Shown here in pieces: positions 1-7,843 of a stretch of DNA of 64,000 nt. The translations under genes and the position numbers were made by a program. How positions within the stretch are numbered: the stretch's first letter is position 1; the number at the start of each line of letters is the position of its first letter. The stretch comes from Cognatiluteimonas telluris (GTDB taxonomy: Bacteria; Pseudomonadota; Gammaproteobacteria; Xanthomonadales; Xanthomonadaceae), in the NCBI RefSeq assembly GCF_011320095.1, contig NZ_JAANOY010000004.1, positions 110,454-174,453 on the forward strand. Direction: 5' to 3'. The notes under the pieces are model-generated. The model made no database searches. It had not been told where the DNA came from and saw only the letters and a program-made list of their open reading frames with translations.

Positions 1-187
1 CGTCGCCAACGACTATGTCAAGCCGGGCGACGCGCGCATCGTGGCCCACACCAAGCTCGTCGGCGGCGGCGAGAGCACGACCGTCAGTTTCGATCCGGCC
101 AAGCTCAAGGACGGTGGGCCGTATGAGTTCTTCTGCAGCTTCCCGGGCCACGCCACGGTCATGAAGGGCAGCATCAGCGTCGGCTGA
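1..187 (+). CDS. azurin, C-terminal part (5' end outside window)
   Basis: Azurin is a periplasmic type-1 copper protein that carries single electrons between respiratory or stress-related redox partners. About 61 residues of the C-terminus are visible, read in frame from base 2 to TGA at 185-187. They contain the copper-site signature [14 protein letters not shown], in which Cys, His and Met correspond to the three C-terminal ligands of azurins (usually Cys112, His117 and Met121). The first ligand histidine and the signal peptide lie upstream of the window. Length and spacing fit azurin rather than plastocyanin or pseudoazurin, whose C-terminal loops differ. A hairpin-rich stretch follows the stop. 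Confidence 0.9.
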   Translation, partial: VANDYVKPGDARIVAHTKLVGGGESTTVSFDPAKLKDGGPYEFFCSFPGHATVMKGSISVG

Positions 188-198
188 TGCGTGAGGTC

Positions 199-260
199 GG
201 CGGCCCGGGTGGCCGCCCGCCTTCTGGATTGCGAAGTTCGCCAGCACGGCTGTGCTGGCG
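199..260. other. two adjacent hairpins between convergent genes
   Basis: Two perfect inverted repeats sit between the azurin stop and the convergent gene ending at 281. GGCGGCC (199-205) pairs with GGCCGCC (211-217), and CGCCAGCAC (239-247) pairs with GTGCTGGCG (252-260). Neither is followed by a good T-tract, so they may act as a weak bidirectional terminator or as RNA 3'-end protection. The position between convergent genes is the main support. Confidence 0.4.
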
Positions 261-280
261 TCGGCATGGCGCGTTTGCCG

Positions 281-532
281 CTAGGCGCAGTGCCCGCAGC
301 AGGTGCTGCCGCCACTGATGTGCACGTCCTTCTCCATCGGTTGCGCCGGGCAACCGATGCGCGCCAGCGCATCGATGACTTGCGCCGCGGTCGCCGTGCC
401 GACCACTTCGAGCCTGCCGCGATTGGGATCCAGGGCGATCCGCACATCGCCGTGCCGCGGGCGCAGCATGGCGGCCAGCGTCGCGGCCAGCGTTTCGCCG
501 TCGCGGATGGGGGAAGTCAGTTCGAATTGCAT
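281..532 (-). CDS. small HMA-like protein with C-terminal CCGHC motif
   Basis: An 83-residue protein with ATG at 530-532 and a good Shine-Dalgarno (GAGGAC) about 6 bases upstream. Residues 1-67 have the beta-alpha-beta-beta-alpha-beta rhythm and length of a heavy-metal-associated domain, but lack the usual CxxC in the first loop. Cysteines are instead at residue 60 (IGCPAQ) and in the C-terminal tail STCCGHCA, which looks like a soft-metal site. The gene converges on the azurin gene, so a role near copper handling is tempting but is inference only. A 14-bp FNR-type palindrome lies about 67 bases upstream of the start (599-612). No named family is recognised. Confidence 0.6.
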   Translation of the reverse strand: MQFELTSPIRDGETLAATLAAMLRPRHGDVRIALDPNRGRLEVVGTATAAQVIDALARIGCPAQPMEKDVHISGGSTCCGHCA

Positions 533-598
533 TGCCGGTCCTCAAAAGGCCGGCATCGACCGGCACGCAAACGATGCCGGGCGCGGGAGGGTCACGCC

Positions 599-612
599 TT
601 GACCCGGGTCAA
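599..612. promoter_or_regulatory. FNR/CRP-type palindrome TTGACCCGGGTCAA
   Basis: A perfect 14-bp palindrome TTGACCC/GGGTCAA matches the architecture of Crp/Fnr-superfamily operators (FNR consensus TTGAT-N4-ATCAA), with C/G at the inner position. It lies upstream of the small CCGHC protein (start 532, minus strand), at a distance compatible with activation. No matching promoter hexamers were firmly identified. A related imperfect site (TTGACCCAGATCAG on the minus strand) occurs at 5225-5238, upstream of nadA. Confidence 0.4.
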
Positions 613-706
613 TCCGGCGACGAAAACCAGCGGTAACGATCTGGCGCTGCACTGACCCGCGCGGCGAGATGCTTCGCGGCGCGGATGTTTTCCAGGCCCG
701 CTTCTC

Positions 707-985
707 TCAGTCACGCCAGAGGTTGCGCGCCGCCGCGGCTGCGGCCTGGAGGACGCCGATGTAGTCCCCGTGGCTCCTGGGTGCCTGGCCGGCAACGGTC
801 TCCAGCCCCTCGATATACGATTTCACCAGCACCGCCGCGTTGTACTGGTCGCTCAGCTCGCGCATGGTCTTGGCCACGGAATCGCGCACGTGCCAGTCGA
901 CGTTGACGCCTTTCTGGGCTTCATTGGCAAGGTCGACGATACGCAGCAGATGCGGCGTCACCAGACCGACGACAGTGGCGCTCAT
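707..985 (-). CDS. small protein of unknown function (intact member of a locally repeated family)
   Basis: A 92-residue protein beginning MSATVVGLVTPHLLRI at 985, behind a purine-rich GAAGAAGAG. An upstream in-frame alternative start at 1015 is less likely because homology to the 10580 copy begins at the internal methionine. The sequence is alpha-helical in character, with a central VRDSVAKTMREL segment and an Ala-rich C-terminus ending RNLWRD. No signal peptide, membrane segment or known motif is seen. Two degraded copies lie about 9 kb away (9751-9930 and 10257-10580, same strand), which shows that this is a real gene family. Function unknown. Confidence 0.65.
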   Translation of the reverse strand: MSATVVGLVTPHLLRIVDLANEAQKGVNVDWHVRDSVAKTMRELSDQYNAAVLVKSYIEGLETVAGQAPRSHGDYIGVLQAAAAAARNLWRD

Positions 986-1030
986 GCTCTTCTTCCAGCT
1001 TTCGACAGGCCGCAAGGCTAGCCTAGTTGG

Positions 1031-1137
1031 ACGCCACCTGTGGCGTGGGAAGGGGCGGTTTGCACGGACCCCCGCGCTGCCCGCAACCTTGGGGTGTCAG
1101 CGCGGTGTGGCCCGGAAACAAACCCGGGCTTTTTTTT
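1031..1137 (+). ncRNA. candidate structured small RNA (three hairpins, poly-U end)
   Basis: No protein gene on the plus strand precedes the strong terminator at 1110-1137, yet three stem-loops follow each other here. ACGCCA/TGGCGT is at 1031-1046. CCGCGCTG (1072-1079) pairs with CAGCGCGG (1098-1105) and encloses a C-rich loop CCCGCAACC. The terminator stem GCCCGG/CCGGGC ends in T8. Both flanking genes (starts and ends at 985 and 1280) are on the minus strand, so this is not their terminator. About 110 nt with C-rich loops resembles the sX13-like sRNAs described in Xanthomonadaceae, but I cannot confirm homology. A possible -35 TTCGAC is at 1001-1006; the -10 is unclear. Confidence 0.45.
1110..1137 (+). 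terminator. Rho-independent terminator with no upstream protein gene
   Basis: The stem GCCCGG (1110-1115)/CCGGGC (1124-1129) has an A-rich 8-nt loop and is followed by eight T. It is oriented to stop plus-strand transcripts, while the neighbouring protein genes are on the minus strand. It is best explained as the 3' end of the candidate sRNA. Confidence 0.75.
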
Positions 1138-1279
1138 GGGACGGGCGTCAAATGTGGCGCAGGAAATCGCGCTACCGACGCTTCGCGATGCGTCGAAAGC
1201 CCCGCAACCGGGCTCTCGGGAAAGTCGACGATGCCCCGTTTCCCAGGGCCAGAAAAGTGCGCTCCGACCCTGTTTCGGT

Positions 1280-1984
1280 TCAGTGCGTCAATCCGTTCTG
1301 CCCAATCGCGCGACTCTGCGCGAACTCCGGGAAGGTCTCTGCAATCGACGCCTCATCCGGCAGGATGTAGAACACCCCGCCCCGCTCGAACGTCGGACGG
1401 ACGACCTGCTCGTAAAACTCCGGCGCGACGTTGATGCAACCGTGGGTGATGCGGTTGTCGTCCGGAGAAGGCGATGCAAGGCGTTTGGCGCGTTTCTCGG
1501 CCGGCACGCCAGTCGCGGTCGGGTGGATCGAAACCGCGGAATCGTAGTCCACCCAGAGCACGCGCCCGGCGTCGACGGACGGACCGTAACCGCCCACGAA
1601 GCGACCCGCAGGCGTCGTGCGATCCCGACCCGGAATTTCGCGAAGCGCGAGTCCGGCGACGCCGGGGGCCGAATGGTCGCCGATCGCCGAGCCAAACAGT
1701 CCAGGCGCCGCGCCGCGCAGCCTGCCGTCACCGCCGAACACCAACACCTGTGCGGCGGCCTTGTCGATAACCGCGAACGGATAGCCTTGGTTGTCCTTGC
1801 TCGAGACAACCCAACCTGCAAGCTCGACCACGGTGCTGGAGACATTTTGACCCGGCGGAAGCTGGTCGACGGCGGCGACCGGCGGCGCGGTGGCCTCCTC
1901 GGCGCTGGCCACGCCTGAACTCGCGAAGGCCAACGACAGCGCCAGCGCAACGCCCCGGATCGCAGGGTGTGTGCACGTACGGAT
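1280..1984 (-). CDS. L,D-transpeptidase (YkuD family), apparent ATC start
   Basis: An exported cell-wall enzyme that forms or remodels 3-3 peptidoglycan cross-links or anchors lipoproteins. The catalytic signature is visible as ITHGCINVAPEFY: the His-Gly-Cys core of YkuD domains, with the nucleophilic Cys. An earlier His (SIHPTA) and PAGRFVGGYG fit the fold. A signal peptide RGVALALSLAFASSGVASA precedes the mature part. The reading frame has no ATG, GTG or TTG near the signal peptide. The Shine-Dalgarno AAGGAG sits 7 bases before ATC at 1984, giving (M)RTCTHPAIRGVALAL, so either ATC is used or the base has mutated from ATG. An Lpp-like lipoprotein gene lies just upstream, a plausible partner for murein attachment. 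Mature length of about 207 residues is normal. Confidence 0.8.
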   Translation of the reverse strand: MRTCTHPAIRGVALALSLAFASSGVASAEEATAPPVAAVDQLPPGQNVSSTVVELAGWVVSSKDNQGYPFAVIDKAAAQVLVFGGDGRLRGAAPGLFGSAIGDHSAPGVAGLALREIPGRDRTTPAGRFVGGYGPSVDAGRVLWVDYDSAVSIHPTATGVPAEKRAKRLASPSPDDNRITHGCINVAPEFYEQVVRPTFERGGVFYILPDEASIAETFPEFAQSRAIGQNGLTH

Positions 1985-2087
1985 GGGACGACTCCTTGGA
2001 ACGAAGACCCGGCGAAGGGTAACGCCCGGTGGCCAGCAAAGGCCACCGGACGCGTCAGGCCGGTCGTCGCAGAGGGTGCAAGCGCGA

Positions 2088-2357
2088 CTAACCGCGCGGC
2101 TTGCGGCCCGGGGCCGCTTCCAGCTGCTGGACGCGGCCTTCGATGGCATCCAGGCGCTGGTTGGCCTGCTGTGCGGACTGATTGGCGGCGTCGGCGCTCT
2201 GGGCGGCGCTCTGCACCTTGGTGTCGAGCTGGTCCAGGCGCGAATTGACCCGCGCGAAATCGTCATCGTAGGTGGCGCAGGCGGACAGGCCGGAGGCGGC
2301 GACGATCGCCACGGCGAGAAGGCGCGCCATCGCCCGATGTTGTTTGGTCAGAGACAT
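2088..2357 (-). CDS. Lpp-like murein lipoprotein
   Basis: An 89-residue lipoprotein with ATG at 2355-2357 and Shine-Dalgarno AAAGGAGA. A TTG two codons upstream is unlikely. The N-terminus is a type-II signal peptide ending in lipobox LSAC. The rest is a heptad coiled coil (FARVNSRLDQLDTKVQ and on) rich in Ala, Gln and Ser, as in Braun-type lipoproteins. The tail ends in GRKPRG rather than the usual terminal Lys, so covalent murein attachment is uncertain. It lies directly upstream of the L,D-transpeptidase in the same orientation. The symbol lpp is withheld because the family is defined mainly by composition. Confidence 0.7.
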   Translation of the reverse strand: MSLTKQHRAMARLLAVAIVAASGLSACATYDDDFARVNSRLDQLDTKVQSAAQSADAANQSAQQANQRLDAIEGRVQQLEAAPGRKPRG

Positions 2358-2577
2358 TTCCAATCTCCTTTCGTCTGATGTCGGAAATTGAGCGGCCTGC
2401 TTGCCGGCTCCTTGGCCCGCCTTCAGGTCACGTTTGAATACGTCCCTGAGCGTGAAGAGGATGTGGCGACGAGGGACGTCGCGGCTTGAAACCCAAGCAG
2501 CGCCTGGGTCTTCAGCCCGCGAGCGGGAACGCTGCGTGGATCAACCCCCATCCCGCCAATGTGGGAGTGGCCGCGGT

Positions 2578-4035
2578 TCACGACGCCAAGCGCGCCAGGG
2601 CCGAATCGACACGGTAGTGCGAACCCAGGGATGCGCGACGGGCCAGCGCGGCATCGAGCAGTCGGTGGGCCACCGCGGCCTGCCACCCATCGGCGGACCA
2701 GGGCGCGCAACTGCGGATGGCTCGCTCCAGGTCGGCGGCAGAACGCTCCGGTCCGGCCGCCTGCCACAACAGTGCGCGCAGTTCGGCCAGCGGCGTCGGC
2801 GACAGCGCGTTGCCGCGCGCGACCCAGTTCGAGCGGCCGCGCGAGACTGTCTGGAGATCGGCGGCAGCCAGCAGCGCACCGAGACGGCGCCCGCACAGCA
2901 CGCCCTCCAGCAGCGAATTGCTGGCCAGCCGGTTGGCGCCATGCACGCCGTTGCAGGCCACCTCGCCCACGGCATGCAGGCCCGGCAGGCCGGTGCGGCC
3001 ATCGGCATCCACGGCCAGGCCACCCATATGGAAATGCGCCACGGCGGTGACCGGAATGGCATCGCGGCGCGGATCGATGCCCCGCGCGAGGCAGGCAGCC
3101 AGGACCGTCGGGAACCGCACCGTCCAGTCGCCTCGCACATCGCCGGCGTCCAGCCAAACGCGGCCGCCATCGCGGCGCGCCTGCCAGACGCGACGGGAAA
3201 CCACGTCGCGCGGCGCGAGGTCACCCTGCGGGTGCAACCCGGTCATCAGCGGCCGTCCGGCGGCATCGCGCAGGCGCGCGCCGGCGCCGCGCAACGCCTC
3301 GGTCACCAGCGGCAGGCAATGGCCGCCGGGCACGTCGAGTGCGGTCGGGTGGAACTGCACGAACTCCAGGTCGCGCGCCGGCGCGCCGGCCGCAAGCCCC
3401 AATGCCAGCCCACTGCCTTCGGCGCCTGGCGGGTTGCTGGTGCGCGCGAACAGCGCACCGATGCCGCCAGTCGCGAGCACCACGGCGGCCGCCTGCATTT
3501 CATGTCGCTGACCGCGCGCATCGCACACGCGCACCCCACGCACCACGCCATCGCGCAGCAACAGCGCGTCCACGTCGACGCCACCGTGCCACTGGACATG
3601 TCCGGCCTGTTGCACCCGCCGATGCAGCGCGCGCACCAGCGCCGCACCGCTGGCATCGCCTCCGGCATGCACGATGCGCGCGGCGCCATGGCCACCTTCG
3701 CGCCCCAATTGCAGGCGACCGTCGCCATCGCGGTCGAACGCCACGCCCTGCCGCTCGAGCCACGCAATCGCTGCCGGTGCCTGCGCGCAGAGCCAGCGCA
3801 CCATCGCGGCATCGTTGTGATGGGCCCCGGCCGCCAGGGTGTCGGCGGCGTGCGCGGCGGGATGGTCCGGCGCTTGCAGCGCGGCGGCGATGCCGCCCTG
3901 CGCCAGCGCGCTGGCCGTTCCATCCCCGTCGTGCCGGCGGCACAGCAGGCGCACCGGCGCCGGTGCCGCGGCCAGCGCGGTGACCAATCCGGCGACGCCG
4001 CTGCCCACCACGATGATCGGCGCGCGTGCCCGCAT
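2578..4035 (-). CDS. nadB: L-aspartate oxidase
   Basis: A flavoprotein that oxidises L-aspartate to iminoaspartate, the first step of de novo NAD synthesis; the product is passed to NadA. The FAD dinucleotide-binding motif VVGSGVAGLVTALAA is at the N-terminus (residues about 8-22). ASALAQGGIAAAL, HFHMGGLAVDADGRT and NRLASNSLLEGVLCGRR are typical of the succinate dehydrogenase/fumarate reductase flavoprotein superfamily and of NadB. At 485 residues it is somewhat shorter than the usual 520-540, mainly at the C-terminal helical domain. The start ATG (4035) overlaps the nadA stop as TGATG, so the two genes are translationally coupled. Confidence 0.93.
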   Translation of the reverse strand: MRARAPIIVVGSGVAGLVTALAAAPAPVRLLCRRHDGDGTASALAQGGIAAALQAPDHPAAHAADTLAAGAHHNDAAMVRWLCAQAPAAIAWLERQGVAFDRDGDGRLQLGREGGHGAARIVHAGGDASGAALVRALHRRVQQAGHVQWHGGVDVDALLLRDGVVRGVRVCDARGQRHEMQAAAVVLATGGIGALFARTSNPPGAEGSGLALGLAAGAPARDLEFVQFHPTALDVPGGHCLPLVTEALRGAGARLRDAAGRPLMTGLHPQGDLAPRDVVSRRVWQARRDGGRVWLDAGDVRGDWTVRFPTVLAACLARGIDPRRDAIPVTAVAHFHMGGLAVDADGRTGLPGLHAVGEVACNGVHGANRLASNSLLEGVLCGRRLGALLAAADLQTVSRGRSNWVARGNALSPTPLAELRALLWQAAGPERSAADLERAIRSCAPWSADGWQAAVAHRLLDAALARRASLGSHYRVDSALARLAS

Positions 4036-5060
4036 CAGACGGTTTCGCGCCGGCCCACCGCCAGCATGCGTTGCAACGCCGCACGCGCACGGTCGGCGAT
4101 GTCGGCAGGGATTTCGATGGCGTGCTTGAAGTCGCGCAGCGCCGCGTAAATGCCCGGCAGCGTGATGCGCTGCATGTGCGGGCACAGGTTGCAGGGCTTG
4201 ATGAACTGGGTGGCGGGAAAGCGCACCCGCAGGTTGTCGGCCATCGAGCATTCGGTGATCAGCGCGACGCGTGCCGGCTGCTCGCGTTCCAGCCAGTTGC
4301 CCATGGCCGTGGTGGAACCGACGAAATCCGCTTCGGCCAGCACCTCCGGCGGGCATTCGGGATGCGCGACGAGCTTGGCATCGAAGCGTTCGCGTGCGTG
4401 GCGCGCCTGCTGCGCGGTGAACGTCTCGTGGACCTCGCAGTGGCCGTGCCAAAGCACCAGTTGGACACGGGTCTGGCTGGCGACGTGGCGGCCGAGGAAT
4501 TCGTCGGGCAGGAAGATCACCCGCCCCGCGCCCATCGCCTCGACCACCTGCACCGCGTTGGCCGAGGTGCAGATCGCATCGGACTCGGCCTTCACTGCCG
4601 CGGACGTGTTGGCATAGCTCACGACTGGCACGCCCGGATGCCGCGCACGCAGCGCGCGCACGTCGTCGGCGGTGATCGAGGACGCCAGCGAGCAGCCCGC
4701 CTCGAGGTCGGGAATCAGCACGGTCTTGTGCGGCGCCAGGATCTTCGCGCTCTCGGCCATGAAGTGGACCCCGCACAGCACGATCAGCTCGGCGTCGCAA
4801 TCGGCGGCCGCCTGCGCCAGTCCGAGCGAATCACCGGTGACGTCGGCCACGCCATGGAAGATCTCCGGCGATTGATAGCTGTGCGCCATGATCACCGCGC
4901 CGCGCTGGCGCTTGAGCCGGTTGATCGCGTCGATCCACGGCAGGTGCAGCGGCCATTCCAGGCACGGCACCAGTGGCTCCAGCCGCGTGGTGAGTTCGGC
5001 GTAGTCGTCTTCGAGCCCGTCGCGCCATACAGGTGCGGGCAAGGAGTCGGAATCGTTCAT
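4035..5060 (-). CDS. nadA: quinolinate synthase A
   Basis: A [4Fe-4S] enzyme that condenses iminoaspartate with dihydroxyacetone phosphate to quinolinate. The 341-residue protein starts at MNDSDS (5060); an upstream extension to 5198 lacks family similarity. Visible landmarks are MAHSYQSPEI, the three cluster-cysteine regions LIVLCGVHFMAES, SYANTSAAVKAESDAICTS and KPCNLCPHM, and GCSLASS. It is first in a nadA-nadB operon. The Shine-Dalgarno is weak (GGCGATCC). A half-conserved FNR-like site is about 165 bases upstream. Confidence 0.93.
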   Translation of the reverse strand: MNDSDSLPAPVWRDGLEDDYAELTTRLEPLVPCLEWPLHLPWIDAINRLKRQRGAVIMAHSYQSPEIFHGVADVTGDSLGLAQAAADCDAELIVLCGVHFMAESAKILAPHKTVLIPDLEAGCSLASSITADDVRALRARHPGVPVVSYANTSAAVKAESDAICTSANAVQVVEAMGAGRVIFLPDEFLGRHVASQTRVQLVLWHGHCEVHETFTAQQARHARERFDAKLVAHPECPPEVLAEADFVGSTTAMGNWLEREQPARVALITECSMADNLRVRFPATQFIKPCNLCPHMQRITLPGIYAALRDFKHAIEIPADIADRARAALQRMLAVGRRETV

Positions 5061-5336
5061 GGGGGATCGCCTGCGCAATGGAGGGTCAGGTGGCTTTGCC
5101 GGTGGGTAGCCGTGTTCGCTCGCGGTGACCCGCCGTTGGTGACCCTCCGGCGGCGAATCCGGGACGCAAGCGTGGTCGCATGGTTCACATCCGGGCATCT
5201 CAACAGCCGCCCGGCGGCAGTGCGCTGATCTGGGTCAAACCGAAGCAACGCGCGGGTGCCCCTGATCGACTACGACCCGCCTGCACGCCTGCCTGGGCAC
5301 CGGCGTTCGGGGCCCGATTGCCTTGCACTGCCCGCG

Positions 5337-6488
5337 TCAGTCGGGGAAGCGAAACCCCAGCGCCCCGGCCAGCGCGCGTTGGTGCGCCGGCAAGGTGTCG
5401 ACCCGCGGCCGGGCGTGCGCCAATGCCACCGTCGCGAACTCCCGGCGCATCCGGTAACGCGAGCGCAAACGGTCGAACGCCGCGGCACGCGCATGCTCCG
5501 GCACGGCGAGCGTGCCTCGGAAGGCGGTGTCATCGTCGATCACGTTGTGGACCGCGCGGACGAGGTCCAGGGCGGAGGTCGGTGCCATGCGCGCCAGGTC
5601 CAGCACCTGGCGGGCGGATTCCGGAACGAGCGCCGGCAACGAGATCGAAGGTGCCTGCCCGAGGAACGCGCAGAACGCTTCGTACAGCATCCAGGTGCCG
5701 CGCAGCTTGCCGTCGTACGAATACCCGGCGACATGCGGCGTGGCGATGGCCACCCGCTCGACTAGGGCGGTGTCCACCCGCGGCTCGCCTTCCCAGACGT
5801 CGAGCACGGCCAGCAGGTCGCCGCGTCGCTCCAGCGCCGCCAGCAGTGCGCGGCCATCGACGACCGCGCCGCGCGCGGTGTTGACCAGGATCGCCCCCGG
5901 CTTCAGGCGCGCGAGAAACGCGGCGTCCGCCAGGTGCACGGTGGGATGCGCTCCGCCGTGTTCGAGCGGCGTATGCATGCTGACGATGTCGCAATCAGCG
6001 ATCGCCTCCATCCCGACCAGTCCGGCATGGCCCCGTGCTGCCAGCGGCGGATCGCACGCCAGCACGGCCAGACCCATCGATTGCAGGCGCTGCCGCAGGC
6101 GCGAGCCGACATTGCCCAGGCCGACGATGCCCACGCGTTTGCCGGCGAGCTCGAAGCCGCGGCGGTCGGCCAGTTCCAGCAGGCAGCTGCAGACATGGTC
6201 CACGACCGACATCGCATTGCATCCGGGCGCGCTGGCGAAGCGGATGTCGCGGCGCCGCAGGTAGGCCAGGTCGACATGATCCACGCCGATCGTGGCCGAA
6301 CCGACGAAGGCCACGCGCGACCCGCGCAACAGGTCTTCATCGACGCGCGTGATCGAACGCACCAGCAGCGCGTCGGCGTCTCGCACGTCGTTCCGTGCCA
6401 GGCCGCGACCCGGCCTGGCCACCACCTCGCCGAAGCCGGCGAACAGTTCCCGCGCCAGCGGCATGTCTTCATCGACGAGGATCTTCAT
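5337..6488 (-). CDS. pdxB: 4-phosphoerythronate dehydrogenase
   Basis: A D-isomer-specific 2-hydroxyacid dehydrogenase acting in the DXP-dependent route to pyridoxal phosphate. The start is MKILVDEDMP (6488), the typical PdxB N-terminus. The NAD-binding motif VGIVGLGNVGSRLRQRL lies in the centre, followed by catalytic residues in NTARGAVVDGRALL (Arg), WEGEPRVD (Glu) and ATPHVAGYSYDGKLRG (His). The C-terminal dimerisation segment specific to PdxB is present. The 383-residue length fits. It is separated from nadA by 276 bases and followed 57 bases from the upstream hydroxylase gene on the same strand. Confidence 0.92.
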   Translation of the reverse strand: MKILVDEDMPLARELFAGFGEVVARPGRGLARNDVRDADALLVRSITRVDEDLLRGSRVAFVGSATIGVDHVDLAYLRRRDIRFASAPGCNAMSVVDHVCSCLLELADRRGFELAGKRVGIVGLGNVGSRLRQRLQSMGLAVLACDPPLAARGHAGLVGMEAIADCDIVSMHTPLEHGGAHPTVHLADAAFLARLKPGAILVNTARGAVVDGRALLAALERRGDLLAVLDVWEGEPRVDTALVERVAIATPHVAGYSYDGKLRGTWMLYEAFCAFLGQAPSISLPALVPESARQVLDLARMAPTSALDLVRAVHNVIDDDTAFRGTLAVPEHARAAAFDRLRSRYRMRREFATVALAHARPRVDTLPAHQRALAGALGFRFPD

Positions 6489-6545
6489 TGGCGCGCGAAA
6501 AGAAAAGTGGGATTCATGCAACAGGCATCGTCCAGTCGATCGCCG

Positions 6546-7751
6546 CTAGCGGGAGACCCACTGGCGTGCCCTGCCCTCGTGAGCGGCCGTCAGCCCGGCG
6601 ACGATGCTGCGGCGGAATGCGGGCAGCCGCGCGCCCAGCCCCAGCGCCAGCTTGCGCAGCACCTGCGCCGGCGGTCGGTCGTCGGTGTACAGGCCGGCCA
6701 GCAGTTGCGTGGCCATGTAGAGCGGCAGCGTGGCCGCGCGATGGCGGCGTTCGTAACGGCGCAGCACGTCCATGCTCCAGATCGGGCGCCCCGTCGCCAG
6801 CGCCGTACGCAATTCGCGCGCGAGCGTGTCCTGCCCCAGCAGGCCGAAGTTGAACCCGTGCGCCGTGACCGGATGCATGCCCACCGCCGCATCGCCCACG
6901 AGCGCAACGCGGTCGGCGACGAAGCGCCGCGCATACACGCCTACCAGCGGGTAGGCACAGCGCGGCCCGTCGACATCCATGATCCCCAGGCGCTGGCCGA
7001 AGCGCGCGGCCATCTCCACCCCCAGCGCCGCGTCGTCCAGCGCCAGCAACGCCTGCATCTGCATCGGCGACAGCGTCACCACCACGGATGAGACGTGCGG
7101 GTCGTGCAGCGGCAGCAGGGCCAGCGTCTGCCCATGGTCGAACCATTCCCAGGCAACCTGATCGTGCGCGACCGCATGGCGCATCCGCACCACCAGCATG
7201 GTCTTGCCGAAGTCGTGCATGCGCGCACCGATCCCGAGCGCACGACGCGTCTCCGAGTGCCGGCTGTCGGCGGCCACCAGCAAGTGCGCACGCAGCGCCC
7301 GGCCATCGTCCAGGTCCACCTGCGCACCGCCTGCCTCCGTCCGGGCGGACACCACCCGCGTGCCCGCCAGCAGGCGCACGTCGGGCAAGGGCGCCACCTC
7401 GTCGAAAGCCGCTCGGCGGATCGAATGGTTGGGCAGCATCCAGCCCAACTGCTGCGCCCCGGCCAGGGCCGGACGGAAGGCCAGCCCGTCGGTGTCGTTG
7501 CCGTCGAGCACCAGCGCCTCGCGCAGCACGCCGATCTCGTCCGCACGCAACCGATCCCAGAGACCCAGCGCCTGCAGCAAGCGCTGCGATCGATGGGTGA
7601 TCGCGATCTCCCGCCCGTCGTCCGCGGGCGACGCCAGGGCCGCCTCGGCCTGCCGTTCCACCAGCGCGATGCGCAACCCACTGCCGGCCAGCGAGCGCGC
7701 CAGGCACAATCCCGCCGGCCCGGCCCCTACCACCACGACGTCGAAGTCCAT
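6546..7751 (-). CDS. UbiH/UbiM-type FAD-dependent hydroxylase
   Basis: A class-A flavoprotein monooxygenase of the ubiquinone-hydroxylase family. The 401-residue protein begins MDFDVVVVGAGPAGLCLARSL (Rossmann GxGxxG), with Shine-Dalgarno AGGAGG ahead of 7751. It has the internal RHS-type motif of the family and the GD motif VALVGDAAVGMHPVTAHGFN, which binds FAD ribityl and is diagnostic. The short length and LLGQDTLARELRTAL fit UbiM, which hydroxylates several positions of the ubiquinone ring in some proteobacteria, but UbiH, UbiI or UbiF cannot be excluded by eye. It probably acts at the inner membrane face. Confidence 0.75.
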   Translation of the reverse strand: MDFDVVVVGAGPAGLCLARSLAGSGLRIALVERQAEAALASPADDGREIAITHRSQRLLQALGLWDRLRADEIGVLREALVLDGNDTDGLAFRPALAGAQQLGWMLPNHSIRRAAFDEVAPLPDVRLLAGTRVVSARTEAGGAQVDLDDGRALRAHLLVAADSRHSETRRALGIGARMHDFGKTMLVVRMRHAVAHDQVAWEWFDHGQTLALLPLHDPHVSSVVVTLSPMQMQALLALDDAALGVEMAARFGQRLGIMDVDGPRCAYPLVGVYARRFVADRVALVGDAAVGMHPVTAHGFNFGLLGQDTLARELRTALATGRPIWSMDVLRRYERRHRAATLPLYMATQLLAGLYTDDRPPAQVLRKLALGLGARLPAFRRSIVAGLTAAHEGRARQWVSR

Positions 7752-7843
7752 GCGCCCGCCCTCCTGGAGTTGGAGGGCGCAGGCTAGGCATGCCGCGCGC
7801 GGACCGCGTTGATGCCGGTCAAGCCGGGTGGGGATTGCTGTGC

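Noticed and set aside
1728..2039. GTG-started frame overlapping the L,D-transpeptidase signal peptide
   Set aside because: Its GTG is reasonably placed, but it reads the transpeptidase gene in the wrong frame and gives no signal peptide or known domain.
2401..4149. Long open frame of 582 codons on the plus strand
   Set aside because: It lies antisense to nadB, has GC-bias-driven composition (Arg, Gln, His, Ala) and no motif or ribosome site. Such shadow frames are common in high-GC DNA.
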